A stretch of 64,000 nucleotides of DNA. Source: Arthrobacter alpinus. GTDB taxonomy: Bacteria; Actinomycetota; Actinomycetes; Actinomycetales; Micrococcaceae. Position numbers and translations under genes: made by a program. Under the pieces are notes generated by a model. It was not told the DNA's origin and did no database searches. It was given only the letters and a program-made list of their open reading frames with translations. Numbering within the stretch: the first letter of the stretch is position 1; each line of letters opens with the position of its first letter. Shown one piece after another: positions 1 through 8,706 of the stretch. The stretch covers positions 62,001 through 126,000 of the forward strand of contig NZ_CP012677.1 of the NCBI RefSeq assembly GCF_001294625.1, given 5' to 3'.

Positions 1-1446
1 CAGCGCGCCGAATTGGTGCGTGAGTTCGGCAGGCGGGCCGCCCTCAAACGAGGCAGGATCACCCGCCCCGGACTCAAACACCCACACCTATCTGACGTGT
101 CCTGGACCCTTGGTACATCGCGTGGCACAAAGGTTCACGTCTCGACCGAGGAATCCATGGTCATCCAAGGAGCCCCACGCTCCGGGAAAGGACTCTTTGT
201 CGTCATCAATGCCATCTTGGATGCACCAGGAGCGGTGGTGACCACCTCCACCCGTGCCGACAACCTTGCCGTCACCATGAAAGCCAGGGCCACCGAAGGG
301 CGCCCCGTAACGGTCTTTGACCCACAAGGCATGTCAGGACTGACGTCCACGCTACGGTGGTCCCCGGTGCGTGGCTGTGAGGACCCGGACGTGGCCGTCC
401 GGCGGGCCCTGGTCATTTCAGCGGATTCGAAAATGAGCGGCGAAAACGCCGCATGGCAGAAGCGGGCACAAATCGTACTGCAATGCCTGCTCCACGCAGC
501 GGCTCTCTCGGGGGAGGGCATCCAGGCCTTCCGGCGCTGGTCATCAAACCCCACACTGGCCACCGAGGCCCTGGACATCCTGCACGGGCCACGGGCAGCC
601 CTGGGTTGGCATTCAGACCTGATGGGCATCCTCGAAGACGACCCCCGAAACACCTCAAACTCATGGATCGGCGTCTCCGCCGCCGTCGCACCCCTATCCT
701 CACCCAGAGTCCTCGCAGCCCTTGACCCGGCGAACCGGGAGGACGAATTTGATCCCAAGGCCTTCATCCGTGACCGCGGGACCCTGTACCTGATCGGCAC
801 CAAGTCCGGGGCAGCAGCGGCGGGACCATACCTCTCAGCGCTCATTGATGACATCGACGCCGCGGCCAGGGACATGGCCTTCACAGCCCCGGGCGGCAGG
901 CTGGATCCGCCCCTGTCCCTGATCCTGGATGAAATCGCAAACCTCTCGCCCTGGCCCGGGCTGCCGATCGTGCTCTCCGATGGCGGCGGCATCGGGATCT
1001 CCACCATGGTCGTGCTCCAATCCCTGTCCCAGGCACGCTCAGGCTGGTCCATCGAGGAAGCCTCCACCATTTGGGAATCGGCCATCATCAAGGTCATTTT
1101 CGGTGGTGGTTCGGACGAGCGGGACTTGCGCGACCTAGCGTCCTTGTTGGGGGAGCGGCGCCATACCTACAGGACCCACTCGTGGTCATCCCAAGGCAGG
1201 CAGGAAGGCGAACAGATCCGGGACCTGCCCGTCATTGCCTTGCACGAAATCCGGCGCCTGCCCGCCGGGACTGCCCTGATGCTGGGCCGGCGCACCCGAC
1301 CCATCCTGCTGGACCTGCGCGGCTGGCACCAACGCCCCGACGCAGCCGCACTGGGCCGCTCCAAGATCGAAGCCGAGGACGCCCTCGCCCAAGGCCACAT
1401 CCACCAACAAGACCTGGAACAGGAGATCCGTGATGAACCTATTTGA
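1..1446 (+). CDS. Conjugative coupling protein, VirD4/TraG/TraM-like ATPase (5' end outside window)
   Basis: Type IV coupling protein that would recruit the relaxase-DNA complex and pump DNA in conjugation at the inner membrane. The frame is open to the first base of the window, so the gene is probably cut; the first start inside is a TTG at 13. Counting from it, Walker A GAPRSGKG lies at about residues 53-60 and the Walker B segment LILDEIAN near residue 305, followed by a sensor-like stretch with VLQSLSQARSGW. The usual N-terminal membrane segments are absent from the visible part and would lie upstream. It overlaps the next gene by about 17 bases, which suggests translational coupling. The relaxase at 9.3-12.9 kb would be its partner. 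The family is clear from the ATPase motifs; the exact subfamily is inference. Confidence 0.85.
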   Translation, partial: QRAELVREFGRRAALKRGRITRPGLKHPHLSDVSWTLGTSRGTKVHVSTEESMVIQGAPRSGKGLFVVINAILDAPGAVVTTSTRADNLAVTMKARATEGRPVTVFDPQGMSGLTSTLRWSPVRGCEDPDVAVRRALVISADSKMSGENAAWQKRAQIVLQCLLHAAALSGEGIQAFRRWSSNPTLATEALDILHGPRAALGWHSDLMGILEDDPRNTSNSWIGVSAAVAPLSSPRVLAALDPANREDEFDPKAFIRDRGTLYLIGTKSGAAAAGPYLSALIDDIDAAARDMAFTAPGGRLDPPLSLILDEIANLSPWPGLPIVLSDGGGIGISTMVVLQSLSQARSGWSIEEASTIWESAIIKVIFGGGSDERDLRDLASLLGERRHTYRTHSWSSQGRQEGEQIRDLPVIALHEIRRLPAGTALMLGRRTRPILLDLRGWHQRPDAAALGRSKIEAEDALAQGHIHQQDLEQEIRDEPI

Positions 1447-1966
1447 CGACGACGAAGCCGCAGACAAGCTCTTCGGCGACCTCACCGCGGGCGAGCCTCT
1501 TGAAGGGCCTCGCGGCAGTCTGGTGGATCCCACCTATCGATGGCGGGACCTTGACCGTGTGAGCGCACCCAAAGCGTGGACAGCGTTGAGCGGGTGGGTC
1601 TCATGGTTCGTGACAACCTACCGGCTCACGACCTCGGTCGTCCCTGACTGCTGGTGGCGGCACCCCGAGCTCGTCGCCGAACTGTACGCCCTGCAAAAAG
1701 CTGAACTTGCCTCCTACACTCCAACAGATACTGGCTTCGGCCCGCTCGGGTTCCACGAACGGCTACCCCCGGCCATCGAACGCCTGAGGCAGGAAACCAG
1801 AACCATCGGCTGCGTGGGACTCCAAACCCACCGCGAGACCAGCCCCCGGCTGCTGCCCACCGATGACCCGGAGTTCCTGGCGTGGAGCGCCGAACCACAC
1901 CAAAAGGCGACTGACAATTCAACGAAAGCTGGTCATGTCGTTGAGGGCAGTTCGCGCCATGGATAA
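1430..1966 (+). CDS. DUF4913-like protein of actinobacterial conjugative elements
   Basis: A 178-residue protein of unknown function. The segment at about residues 30-90 has a WVSWFVTTYRL stretch followed by CWWRHPELVAELYALQKAE, which resembles the DUF4913 family found beside coupling proteins in actinobacterial mobile elements. The match is from memory of the family pattern. The start is GTG at 1430 or ATG at 1433, 5-8 bases after an AGGAG at 1421-1425. It begins inside the end of the coupling-protein gene. A role in conjugation is inferred from position only. The C-terminal 30 residues are low in predicted structure. Confidence 0.65.
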   Translation: MMNLFDDDEAADKLFGDLTAGEPLEGPRGSLVDPTYRWRDLDRVSAPKAWTALSGWVSWFVTTYRLTTSVVPDCWWRHPELVAELYALQKAELASYTPTDTGFGPLGFHERLPPAIERLRQETRTIGCVGLQTHRETSPRLLPTDDPEFLAWSAEPHQKATDNSTKAGHVVEGSSRHG

Positions 1967-2017
1967 GTATCACCGCAAACACGGAGAAAACTCTTAGAAG
2001 TAAGGGAGGCGGCCGCC

Positions 2018-3169
2018 GTGGCCCCTGCAACAAACGAATACCCGGACAGCAAGGAGGACGTGGGCCAGCACCCGGCCGGCCCACGTCCGAGTAACGAGGA
2101 TCGGCTGGTCGGGCTGACTCAGCAACTGCAAACCCTTATGGAGAACGCCATTTCGACACCCGGACGCTGGCACATGCTCCTCGATACCTCGGCGACCCTG
2201 TGGCGGTACTCCGGCGGCAACATCGCCCTGCTCATGGCACAAATGGAAGAACGCGGACAACAGCAACCCCAGCTCGTTGCAGGCTTCCGTGAATGGGAAC
2301 GCCACGGCCGCAACGTGCTCAAAGGCGAGCACGCCCTGTGGGTCCTCGCACCACGGACAGCAACCAAAAACACGGAGGCGAACGTGGCTGCCGACACCAA
2401 GCCAACGCCTTCCCTTACGGAACAGCCCGCCGGCAACGCCAAAGAAACAGATCGCCGCAAGATTGTTGGATGGCGCGCCCAATCAGTGTTCGACGTGTCC
2501 CAAACTGAGGGTCAACCCATCTATATTCCGCGTCCCTTGGTGGGCGTTGGATCCTCGCCTACGGGGTTGTGGTCATCGTTGGTGAAATTCGCACGGAACC
2601 AAGGATTCATTGTTGAGCAATCTATGAGCCAATACGGCCTCTCGAGCGGATACACAGACTTCGCCGGCTGCAAGGTCCAGGTTGGCGCCTGGCTGGGCAA
2701 AGAGCAACGCGTCGCCGTGCTCGCCCATGAACTCGGCCACGTCTGCCTCCACGGACCCGACGACAAACTCGGGAAACTCTACGGAAGCGGTCTGGACCAT
2801 CGCGGCTTGGCTGAAGTGGAAGCCGAATCTGTCGCTTACACGGTGTTACGCGCCCACGGCATCGATCGCAGCACCCAATCAGGCAGCTACCTCGCAGGAT
2901 GGGCTGACCAAGTATTGGCCGTCGAAGAACTCAGTCTGCCCGGTTCAGGGACAGCGAAAGAGCCAGCCAGCAGGCTAGAGATTGCCCGGTCAACTCTGGC
3001 CCGTGTCACGTCCGCTTGTCGCTCCATCCTAGAAATCACGCAGCCTCACAACCTAGGTGGCAAGCCCGCCACGGCCGATGTGGCCGTCGCCAACGACCGA
3101 AAGGACTTCACCGGTCCAGTGGCAGCCCACCAAGCAATCAATATTGTGTCGAAGATCGACGCGTCATAA
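2018..3169 (+). CDS. ArdC-like antirestriction protein with HELGH metallopeptidase motif
   Basis: A 383-residue protein with the layout of ArdC proteins: an N-terminal single-stranded DNA binding region (about residues 30-115, with TPGRWHMLLDTSATLWRYSG and FREWERHGRNVLKGEHALWV) and a C-terminal zinc metallopeptidase-like domain with HELGH at residues 237-241 and a downstream EVEAESVAY that supplies the third zinc ligand in this fold. ArdC proteins protect incoming plasmid DNA from host restriction. The start is GTG at 2018 with GGGAGG about 10 bases upstream. The neighbours (coupling protein, SSB) fit a leading-region or transfer-operon role. Whether the peptidase is active cannot be told from sequence. 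Confidence 0.85.
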   Translation: MAPATNEYPDSKEDVGQHPAGPRPSNEDRLVGLTQQLQTLMENAISTPGRWHMLLDTSATLWRYSGGNIALLMAQMEERGQQQPQLVAGFREWERHGRNVLKGEHALWVLAPRTATKNTEANVAADTKPTPSLTEQPAGNAKETDRRKIVGWRAQSVFDVSQTEGQPIYIPRPLVGVGSSPTGLWSSLVKFARNQGFIVEQSMSQYGLSSGYTDFAGCKVQVGAWLGKEQRVAVLAHELGHVCLHGPDDKLGKLYGSGLDHRGLAEVEAESVAYTVLRAHGIDRSTQSGSYLAGWADQVLAVEELSLPGSGTAKEPASRLEIARSTLARVTSACRSILEITQPHNLGGKPATADVAVANDRKDFTGPVAAHQAINIVSKIDAS

Positions 3170-3222
3170 ATCAGATAAGCCTCCCAACCGGGCACACCGG
3201 CCGGGACCAAGAAAGGTAGGGA

Positions 3223-3729
3223 ATGAAAATGGGTACCAGAATCCCAGTCAGCATCAATGGCAACCTCGTCACCGACCCGGAACTCACCTACGGGGAGTCC
3301 GGCATCGCGCACGCAAAGCTGCGCGTAGCCGTCAACCAGCGTTTCCAGGCAGCCGACGGCACCTGGCGCGACGGCATCCCCGTCTTCCACAACGTCTCCG
3401 CCTTCAAGGCACTTGCCGAGAATGTCGCACGTTCCATCAGGAAGGGAGACCCCGTCACCGTGACCGGTGATCTCGAATTCAGGTCCTACGAGAAGGACGG
3501 TGCCCAGCACGAAGCCCGACGCATCGTTGCCGAAGTCGTCGGACCCGACCTCAGGTTCGGAACAACCTCCTACGAACGGACACCCAAACCTGCCCGTACG
3601 ATAAACATGGGAAGCCCAGAACATGTCCAACCCGAGTCATCGGTTACGAATGGTTCGGGTTGGGTCCCGACGATGCCCGCCACATCTCCGTCGGTGGGAG
3701 GAGCCAGCTCCAGCGGTCTGCAAATGTGA
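3223..3729 (+). CDS. ssb: Single-stranded DNA binding protein
   Basis: OB-fold SSB of 168 residues. The N-terminal 110 residues carry the SSB pattern (VSINGNLVTDPEL, FHNVSAFKALAENVARSIRKGDPVTVTGDLEF), so it would coat single-stranded DNA during transfer or replication of the element. The start can be ATG 3223 or ATG 3229, with AGGTAGGGA just upstream. The C-terminal 50 residues are low complexity and end in GGASSSGLQM. They lack the acidic tip of chromosomal SSBs that recruits replication proteins. This suggests a specialised, element-encoded SSB, although a frameshift near the 3' end cannot be excluded. Confidence 0.88.
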   Translation: MKMGTRIPVSINGNLVTDPELTYGESGIAHAKLRVAVNQRFQAADGTWRDGIPVFHNVSAFKALAENVARSIRKGDPVTVTGDLEFRSYEKDGAQHEARRIVAEVVGPDLRFGTTSYERTPKPARTINMGSPEHVQPESSVTNGSGWVPTMPATSPSVGGASSSGLQM

Positions 3730-4322
3730 TTCCGAAATGGTCAGTGACGATTCGCCTGACAGCAGTCAGGCAACCTACGCGCCGGCAGCCTTGGCCGCCG
3801 CATTGATCCACAGGTTACTGGTGGTGGACTGGTGGCGCATCGCAATACGGGCGTAGTCGGCCATCCTTTTCAAGGATTGCTTTGGAGTGTCTCGTAACTA
3901 GCGCCGGGTACATTGATTCAGCTTACGCGATTCGACACATAGTTCCGGGAATCGCTAGCTGAGGACCAACTGAAATACCACAACGCAAAATACTGCGTTG
4001 CTGTCGTGACGGCTGCTCGAAAAGTGAGGCACCAAATATCCCTAGACATAAGTGACTGCTCGCCGACCGAACGCGCCCGCTGCGGCGGGAATGCACCTGT
4101 CTTTTCCCCGTGGAATTCGGCGTTGACGGGCCATATTTGAACGGCGTTCGGCTTCGTAGCTTCCGATTACGAGGGCGCCAGCGGCGGCTTCGCGTCTGAG
4201 GCGGCTAGGTTATTTAGGGGGAAAGGTTCCGCCGTCCGCCGGCAATTGCGCGTTCAGCCATCGGTGCGGGTAGCGAGCGGCCATATGGTCGTAGGCCACA
4301 CTTGACAAGATGCGTGGATAGC
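3730..4322. other. Gene-free region with clustered inverted repeats; candidate replication, partition or transfer site
   Basis: About 600 bases without a convincing reading frame between ssb and parA. It holds a long stem-loop at 3918-3962: TCAGC plus GCGATTC on the left pair with GAATCGC plus GCTGA on the right, around a 15-base loop. A second, perfect stem lies at 3981-4000 (CAACGCA, six bases, TGCGTTG). Several GCGGC/GCCGC runs follow at 4070-4260. Such clustering beside ParA is typical of origins or centromere sites, but no iterons and no replication initiator gene are visible, so the function is unproven. Confidence 0.4.
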
Positions 4323-4350
4323 GTTCACACTTGATTAAATAGATGTGAAC
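4323..4350. promoter_or_regulatory. Inverted repeat upstream of parA, operator or centromere candidate
   Basis: Perfect 7-base arms GTTCACA (4323-4329) and TGTGAAC (4344-4350) around 14 AT-rich bases, ending 18 bases before the parA ATG. A TTGACA lies at 4302-4307. The ParA protein has an N-terminal helix-turn-helix, so autoregulation through this site is a reasonable inference. Confidence 0.45.
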
Positions 4351-4368
4351 GTCGTTAACAGGAGTGGA

Positions 4369-5415
4369 ATGCCGAGCGAAGATTTAGTAGGACTCGCAGA
4401 AGTCGCCGAAATGGCACGAGTGCGCAAGACTGTGGTCTCTAATTGGCGAGTTCGTGATCCTCGTTTTCCCGTTGCCATAGCTGATCTACGGAGCGGACCT
4501 GTTTTCCGCCGAGACACCATTACTCGATACCTACGAAAGCGGAATAAAACCATGGCGCATGTGATTTCTACCATCAACCTAAAGGGTGGCGTGGGTAAGA
4601 CGACTACTACTGTCGGTTTGGCTGAGCTACTAGCAGTTGAGTTCAATAAGAAGGTTCTTGTTATCGATCTCGATCCCCAAACAAATGCCACTACAGTCCT
4701 AATTGGAGAAGACCGCTGGCGCGAGCTCAACAACGACGGTCACACTCTCGCGACTCTCTTCAAAGATGCCTTGCGCCCCCAAGGTCAGCCAGCAGAGTTC
4801 GACCTAAATGCCACGTTGCAGCGGAACGTGAGTTCGGTCGGAGAGGTTGAAAATGTAGATTTGCTTCCATCCTCCCTTGACTTGATCGATGTCCAGGATC
4901 GTTTGGCGTCAATGCCGTCGGGCCAGTTCTTTTCCAACAACCCGACCGACCTCTTGCGTCGCGCGGTACAGCCAATCCTTAACAACTATGACTACGTCAT
5001 CGTTGACTGCCCGCCCAACTTGGGTATCGTTACCCTCAACGGAATCCGTATCTCCGAGAGCTACATAATTCCGACTATCCCGGATGTTCTATCAACCTAC
5101 GGAATCCCGCAGATTCAGACCCGAGTCCAGGCCTTCGCAGATAATTTGGGACAAACTATCAGTGAGCTGGGCATCGTCGTCACCAAATATCGTTCAAGCT
5201 CAACCTTGCATCGTACGACGATCGCTCGTTTGAAAGAAGACAAAAAGCTACCTCAGGTGTTCAAGACAGTCATCCCTGAAGGAAACGCCATAGCTGCCTC
5301 GACTGAGTACTCGTCCACGTCCACGCTAAGGCAGAAGTACGCGTATCAGGGCGGGTATGAGGCTTTCCGCGATTTAGCTGCGGAGGTCATTTACGCTGCG
5401 GAGGCAATCGCATGA
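4369..5415 (+). CDS. parA: ParA-type partition ATPase with N-terminal helix-turn-helix
   Basis: Walker-type ATPase that would segregate the element at cell division. The ATG at 4369 is preferred over the in-frame GTG at 4345 because it has AGGAG at 4360-4364 and because the GTG sits inside an inverted repeat. The first ~60 residues look like a MerR/excisionase-type helix-turn-helix (LAEVAEMARVRKTVVSNW). The ATPase follows, with deviant Walker A KGGVGKTTTT, the IDLDPQTNATT motif, and DCPPNLGIVTLNG. N-terminal DNA-binding domains are known in type Ia ParA proteins, which repress their own operon. A shorter ParA could start at the internal ATG at 4552, but the upstream frame looks coding. The stop overlaps the next start in ATGA. 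Confidence 0.88.
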   Translation: MPSEDLVGLAEVAEMARVRKTVVSNWRVRDPRFPVAIADLRSGPVFRRDTITRYLRKRNKTMAHVISTINLKGGVGKTTTTVGLAELLAVEFNKKVLVIDLDPQTNATTVLIGEDRWRELNNDGHTLATLFKDALRPQGQPAEFDLNATLQRNVSSVGEVENVDLLPSSLDLIDVQDRLASMPSGQFFSNNPTDLLRRAVQPILNNYDYVIVDCPPNLGIVTLNGIRISESYIIPTIPDVLSTYGIPQIQTRVQAFADNLGQTISELGIVVTKYRSSSTLHRTTIARLKEDKKLPQVFKTVIPEGNAIAASTEYSSTSTLRQKYAYQGGYEAFRDLAAEVIYAAEAIA

Positions 5416-5894
5416 CGGAGGAACGAACTATCAAAAGCGCACAATCTGCACTGGATGCTCTACTAACCCTTGGGGAGAGTCGGCCCGAGCTTGCGGACAC
5501 GTTGTCGGGCTTGATGACCGCTATTGCCAATGAAGCAGTGAGAACGCCGCGCTTTGCCAACTCTCTCCAGTCTTCTCTTTCTACCGGTTCGACAACGACT
5601 CCGAAAGCCAGGAGAACAGGCCGTCGGACGCCCGGAATCATTGACCCCTTCGCGATTTATGGCAACCTTGACGAGGAGGGTCTTCGAGAGCACCTCTCAA
5701 GCCTTGACCTAGAGCAATTGCGGGACATCGTTGCTGAACATGGGATGGACCACGACCGGCTAGCTATGAAGTGGAAAGATCCACAGCGCGTCATTAATCG
5801 CATTGTCGAAAAGGTTGCCTCTCGGACATCCAAAGGCTCAGCCTTCCGGCCGGAACCGCAATCTACGAGCGACCGGGTATTTCCAACCCCTTAA
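5412..5894 (+). CDS. Small ParA partner protein, ParB-like role inferred
   Basis: A 160-residue protein that I do not recognise. It starts at the ATG of an ATGA overlap with parA, so the two are almost certainly co-translated. The N-terminal 55 residues are helical; residues 56-75 are basic and serine/threonine/proline-rich (KARRTGRRTPG), which looks like a DNA-contact linker. Residues 85-135 (LREHLSSLDLEQLRDIVAEH, then DRLAMKWKDPQRVINRIVEKV) resemble a helix-extended-loop-helix or SAP-like DNA-binding fold. The position suggests the centromere-binding adaptor of the par system. No canonical ParB motif is present, so the assignment is contextual. Confidence 0.6.
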   Translation: MTEERTIKSAQSALDALLTLGESRPELADTLSGLMTAIANEAVRTPRFANSLQSSLSTGSTTTPKARRTGRRTPGIIDPFAIYGNLDEEGLREHLSSLDLEQLRDIVAEHGMDHDRLAMKWKDPQRVINRIVEKVASRTSKGSAFRPEPQSTSDRVFPTP

Positions 5895-5961
5895 ACCCTC
5901 CGTGCCGCTTATTGGGGTCGATTGCATCCGACGGTAACGCGATGGGCCTAGACTTCGAAAC

Positions 5962-6696
5962 ATGCGAATTAATTGGACACGGGATGAAATTATTCTTGCT
6001 TGCCATCTTGTGCAAGGTAACGGATGGAAGAGCATGAGTGATTCTGTTGCTGCCGTTGGGGAACTCTCCAGGATTCTCAATCTGAGCGGTCTTCACCCAG
6101 TTGAACATCGCAGCAATAAATTCCGGAATCCTGCAGGCGTCGCTCGTAAGACGGCAGATATTGCTACCCAGCATCCCGATTATCTTGGTAAGCCCACAAA
6201 CGGGAATCGACTTGACCGCGAAGTTCTTACCGAGTTCCTGGAAGAGCCGTTGCGTATGCAGATGATCGCTGAAGAAATTACCGCGAGTATCCTTCGTGGA
6301 GAATCGGTCATGCTGCCCGACGAGGATATTGATGAGGCGGAAGGCTCTGCCAGCGAGGGACGCTTGTTGGCTGCCCGACACTTCAGGCGTGAACGCAGTC
6401 CACGGCTACGTGCGAAGAAGATTGAGGAAAGCCGAAAGAAGGGGTTACCTATAGTCTGTAATGTATGCTCTTTCGCCTTTGGATCGATTTACGGCGAGAG
6501 GGGATTCGAATACATTGAGGTTCACCATGTTCTGCCGCTACATGTCTCAGGAGAAGTCCAGACCAAGCTCAGCGACCTAGTGATGCTTTGCGCGAACTGT
6601 CATCGAATGATCCACCGTGGAAAGCGCTGGCTGACTGTCGAAGAACTACGTGCCGTAGTGGCACTTAATAGCCCTGACCCGGTACTTGTAGGCTAG
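5962..6696 (+). CDS. HNH endonuclease, McrA-like
   Basis: A 244-residue protein with a C-terminal HNH nuclease: CNVC at about residues 171-174, then VHHVLPL, and LVMLCANCHRMIHRG near residues 208-222. The two CxxC pairs would hold a structural zinc, and the HH and NCHR/H residues form the metal-dependent active site. The N-terminal ~130 residues (WTRDEIILACHLV, HRSNKFRNPAGVARK) look like a DNA-recognition domain seen in other HNH restriction enzymes. It probably cuts foreign or modified DNA. It starts with ATG 5962, 67 bases after the par partner gene. The GC content is lower than that of the transfer genes, consistent with separate acquisition. The target is unknown. Confidence 0.75.
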   Translation: MRINWTRDEIILACHLVQGNGWKSMSDSVAAVGELSRILNLSGLHPVEHRSNKFRNPAGVARKTADIATQHPDYLGKPTNGNRLDREVLTEFLEEPLRMQMIAEEITASILRGESVMLPDEDIDEAEGSASEGRLLAARHFRRERSPRLRAKKIEESRKKGLPIVCNVCSFAFGSIYGERGFEYIEVHHVLPLHVSGEVQTKLSDLVMLCANCHRMIHRGKRWLTVEELRAVVALNSPDPVLVG

Positions 6697-6914
6697 TGGT
6701 TCCGCCTGGGCAGTTTGCAGAGATTCCCGGTACTTATTTAGCCAGGTAGCGATAGAGTCTCGGGACATCGACCCCTGGCGTAGCGGCAATGTCCTCGATA
6801 ATTGCCGCTGTGATCACGGGGCAGTTGAGAGTAGTCGTTTTTGAATGCTTGAAAAATGTACCGACAAGAAGTCGCAATGAACTCGATGTCACTGACCAAT
6901 GACATGATGGCATT

Positions 6915-7859
6915 ATGACAAGATCTGGGGCACGGCGGAACATCGAGCGACGTATTTATTTCTATCGGGCGGACACCGGAGCTGATGCAAGCGGGGTCGC
7001 AATTCCTCTCGATCTAAAGCCCGCTCTCCAGGCCGTTGAAGCAGTACCGTTTAAAGCAAATTCGAAGCGATATTGGCCCCAGCGTGATGGTGACGACATT
7101 GGTCTCTGGACTACTGGCCAGGATTATGATCGATTCGTTCTTGCTGCTGTTAGGCGTTCCAGCTTGCCTCAATCTGAGCTGAACGGAACACTCGCTGATC
7201 TGAACTTGGGTGCTGGTGCTGGTCTGCATGAACCAATCCATGTTCGCGTGTATCCTGACAATCTTTTGGGGATTGAATTCAATTTTTACGGCCCTCGAGC
7301 ATCTAGGTTGCCACTGTATTTGAAGCATGTAGTCCCCACTGCGCAGGAGTTCACTATGGAGTCCTTGCTCCGTAAAGATGCACAGGATCAGCTTGATCGC
7401 GTCGGCGAGATAAGAGTACTCGATCTGCACATCCGTCCGTCCTACATAGCGCAGGTGAAGAAAGCCGGCAAGTCCCTTGGCCAGGCGTTCGACGCATTGG
7501 AAAAGGTCTCAAATGCCCAAATTCTGGGCCTGACCTTGCACCCTGAGCCACATAAGCGATCGTCCCTCGGAACGAAAACACTCAATGTTGTTCGCAAGCT
7601 ATCGCGTGCGAACAACATTGCGCAAAACGTCACCACATTCAAAGTGAAGGCCGTGAATCCGCTTACTGACAAGGTGGAGACAATCAATCTTCTGGAAGAC
7701 AAATTGGTCAGTAGTCAGAAGGTTGTGACCGTCGGACCCAACAGCCGTGCGGTCGATTCAATATCGGCATTTGCGGCCATCGACAGCGCTTATGCGGCAC
7801 TCAAATCCGAGCTACTAGTTGCGGCAGGGATTTCTGGCGTAAATACAAGTAGTCCCTAG
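6915..7859 (+). CDS. Uncharacterised soluble protein, first gene of a two-gene cassette
   Basis: A 314-residue protein without recognisable catalytic motifs. The start is an ATG at 6915 with no strong ribosome site. The N-terminal half is beta-rich, with IYFYRADTG at residues 14-22, LWTTGQDYDRFVLAAVRR and IHVRVYPDNLLGIEFNFYG near residues 110-130. The C-terminal half is helical, with an AFDALEKVSNAQILGLTL segment. No membrane segment or signal peptide is visible. The next gene encodes a membrane protein and begins 4 bases after this stop, so the two are probably translated together. A sensor-plus-membrane-effector arrangement would fit phage-defence cassettes, and the location between mobility genes supports that, but this is inference. 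Confidence 0.6.
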   Translation: MTRSGARRNIERRIYFYRADTGADASGVAIPLDLKPALQAVEAVPFKANSKRYWPQRDGDDIGLWTTGQDYDRFVLAAVRRSSLPQSELNGTLADLNLGAGAGLHEPIHVRVYPDNLLGIEFNFYGPRASRLPLYLKHVVPTAQEFTMESLLRKDAQDQLDRVGEIRVLDLHIRPSYIAQVKKAGKSLGQAFDALEKVSNAQILGLTLHPEPHKRSSLGTKTLNVVRKLSRANNIAQNVTTFKVKAVNPLTDKVETINLLEDKLVSSQKVVTVGPNSRAVDSISAFAAIDSAYAALKSELLVAAGISGVNTSSP

Positions 7860-7863
7860 CATC

Positions 7864-8346
7864 ATGGCCCGCTTCGACAGGTTCTGGCCCGAAATTGTTG
7901 CCCTCTTTGCAGGCACTATTCTAGGTGTCTGGGCGGATCGTCTTATTGAGCCGATCCTTGCGCCATTCCTAGCCGATGACCCAGCTATCGTCTATGGCGC
8001 TGTGGTTACCCTTCAAGGCACACTGTTGGGCTTCGTTCTTGCAGCATTAACGATTGTTCTGGGATTTTCGCAGTCTCCCCAATTTAAAATTTTGAAAATT
8101 TCTGGGCAGCTTCCGACACTTTATAACGTCTATATCGCAGGTATCAGAGCTCATGCCGTCTCGACAGGCACGGCCCTGATCGCCCTGCTTGTCACCGTTG
8201 GCAGCAGTATCGCTCCGACCCTGGCGTGGCTTGTTGCGACCACTTGCACTCTGGCGCTCGTCCGACTTGGACGAACTCTTTGGGCCACCAAGAAGGTTGT
8301 AAATGCGCTTGGGTCAGATCTCTCACGCGAGCCGGGTGAGCGCTAG
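7864..8346 (+). CDS. Small membrane protein, second gene of the two-gene cassette
   Basis: A 160-residue integral membrane protein with about four hydrophobic segments: residues 9-25, 40-65 (VVTLQGTLLGFVLAALTIVL), 93-115 and 118-138. The segment between the second and third helices carries QSPQFKILKISGQLP, probably on one face of the membrane. The C-terminus is short and charged. It starts 4 bases after the upstream stop with no clear ribosome site, which implies coupling. The family is not recognised. In known defence operons such small proteins act as membrane-disrupting effectors or anchors; that role is only a hypothesis here. Confidence 0.6.
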   Translation: MARFDRFWPEIVALFAGTILGVWADRLIEPILAPFLADDPAIVYGAVVTLQGTLLGFVLAALTIVLGFSQSPQFKILKISGQLPTLYNVYIAGIRAHAVSTGTALIALLVTVGSSIAPTLAWLVATTCTLALVRLGRTLWATKKVVNALGSDLSREPGER

Positions 8347-8706
8347 TCTGCTGATCACTATGCAATGGGTCTAGCAGCCAAGAATGAATTTAGCTTCATG
8401 ATCCAGCCATTTTCAATGGCAAATTCGAAGAATCAAGAATTGATCGCCTGCATGCGCCCCTTTATATAGTTGGCGGATAAGCTATCTCCAATCTGCCGAT
8501 TTCGAGTCCAAGTGAAGGGTCCTGTCGAGCGGATTACTGGTCTGTGGCCCAAGGCAAGGGACAACAATTGTCGACACCCATATCTGACGTTTGCGTCGGA
8601 GTGGGATTCGAAATGAAATAGGGCGGGCGCAAGTTAACAAGATCATGCTGACTCAAGTGGCGTCGGATGGTTGATGGTCTGCAGCATCATGTTTGAATGC
8701 CCGTTG
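8347..8706. other. Gene-free convergent spacer
   Basis: About 360 bases between the membrane-protein gene and the convergent gene at 8707. I see no convincing coding frame, strong hairpin or repeat. Confidence 0.4.

Noticed and set aside
6734..6943. A 69-residue minus-strand frame between the HNH gene and the next gene
   Set aside because: Overlaps the start of a better-supported gene and has no ribosome site or motif.
6915..8346. Identification of the soluble-plus-membrane pair as the Kiwa system
   Set aside because: Size of the first protein is similar to KwaB, but gene order is reversed and no diagnostic motif could be matched.
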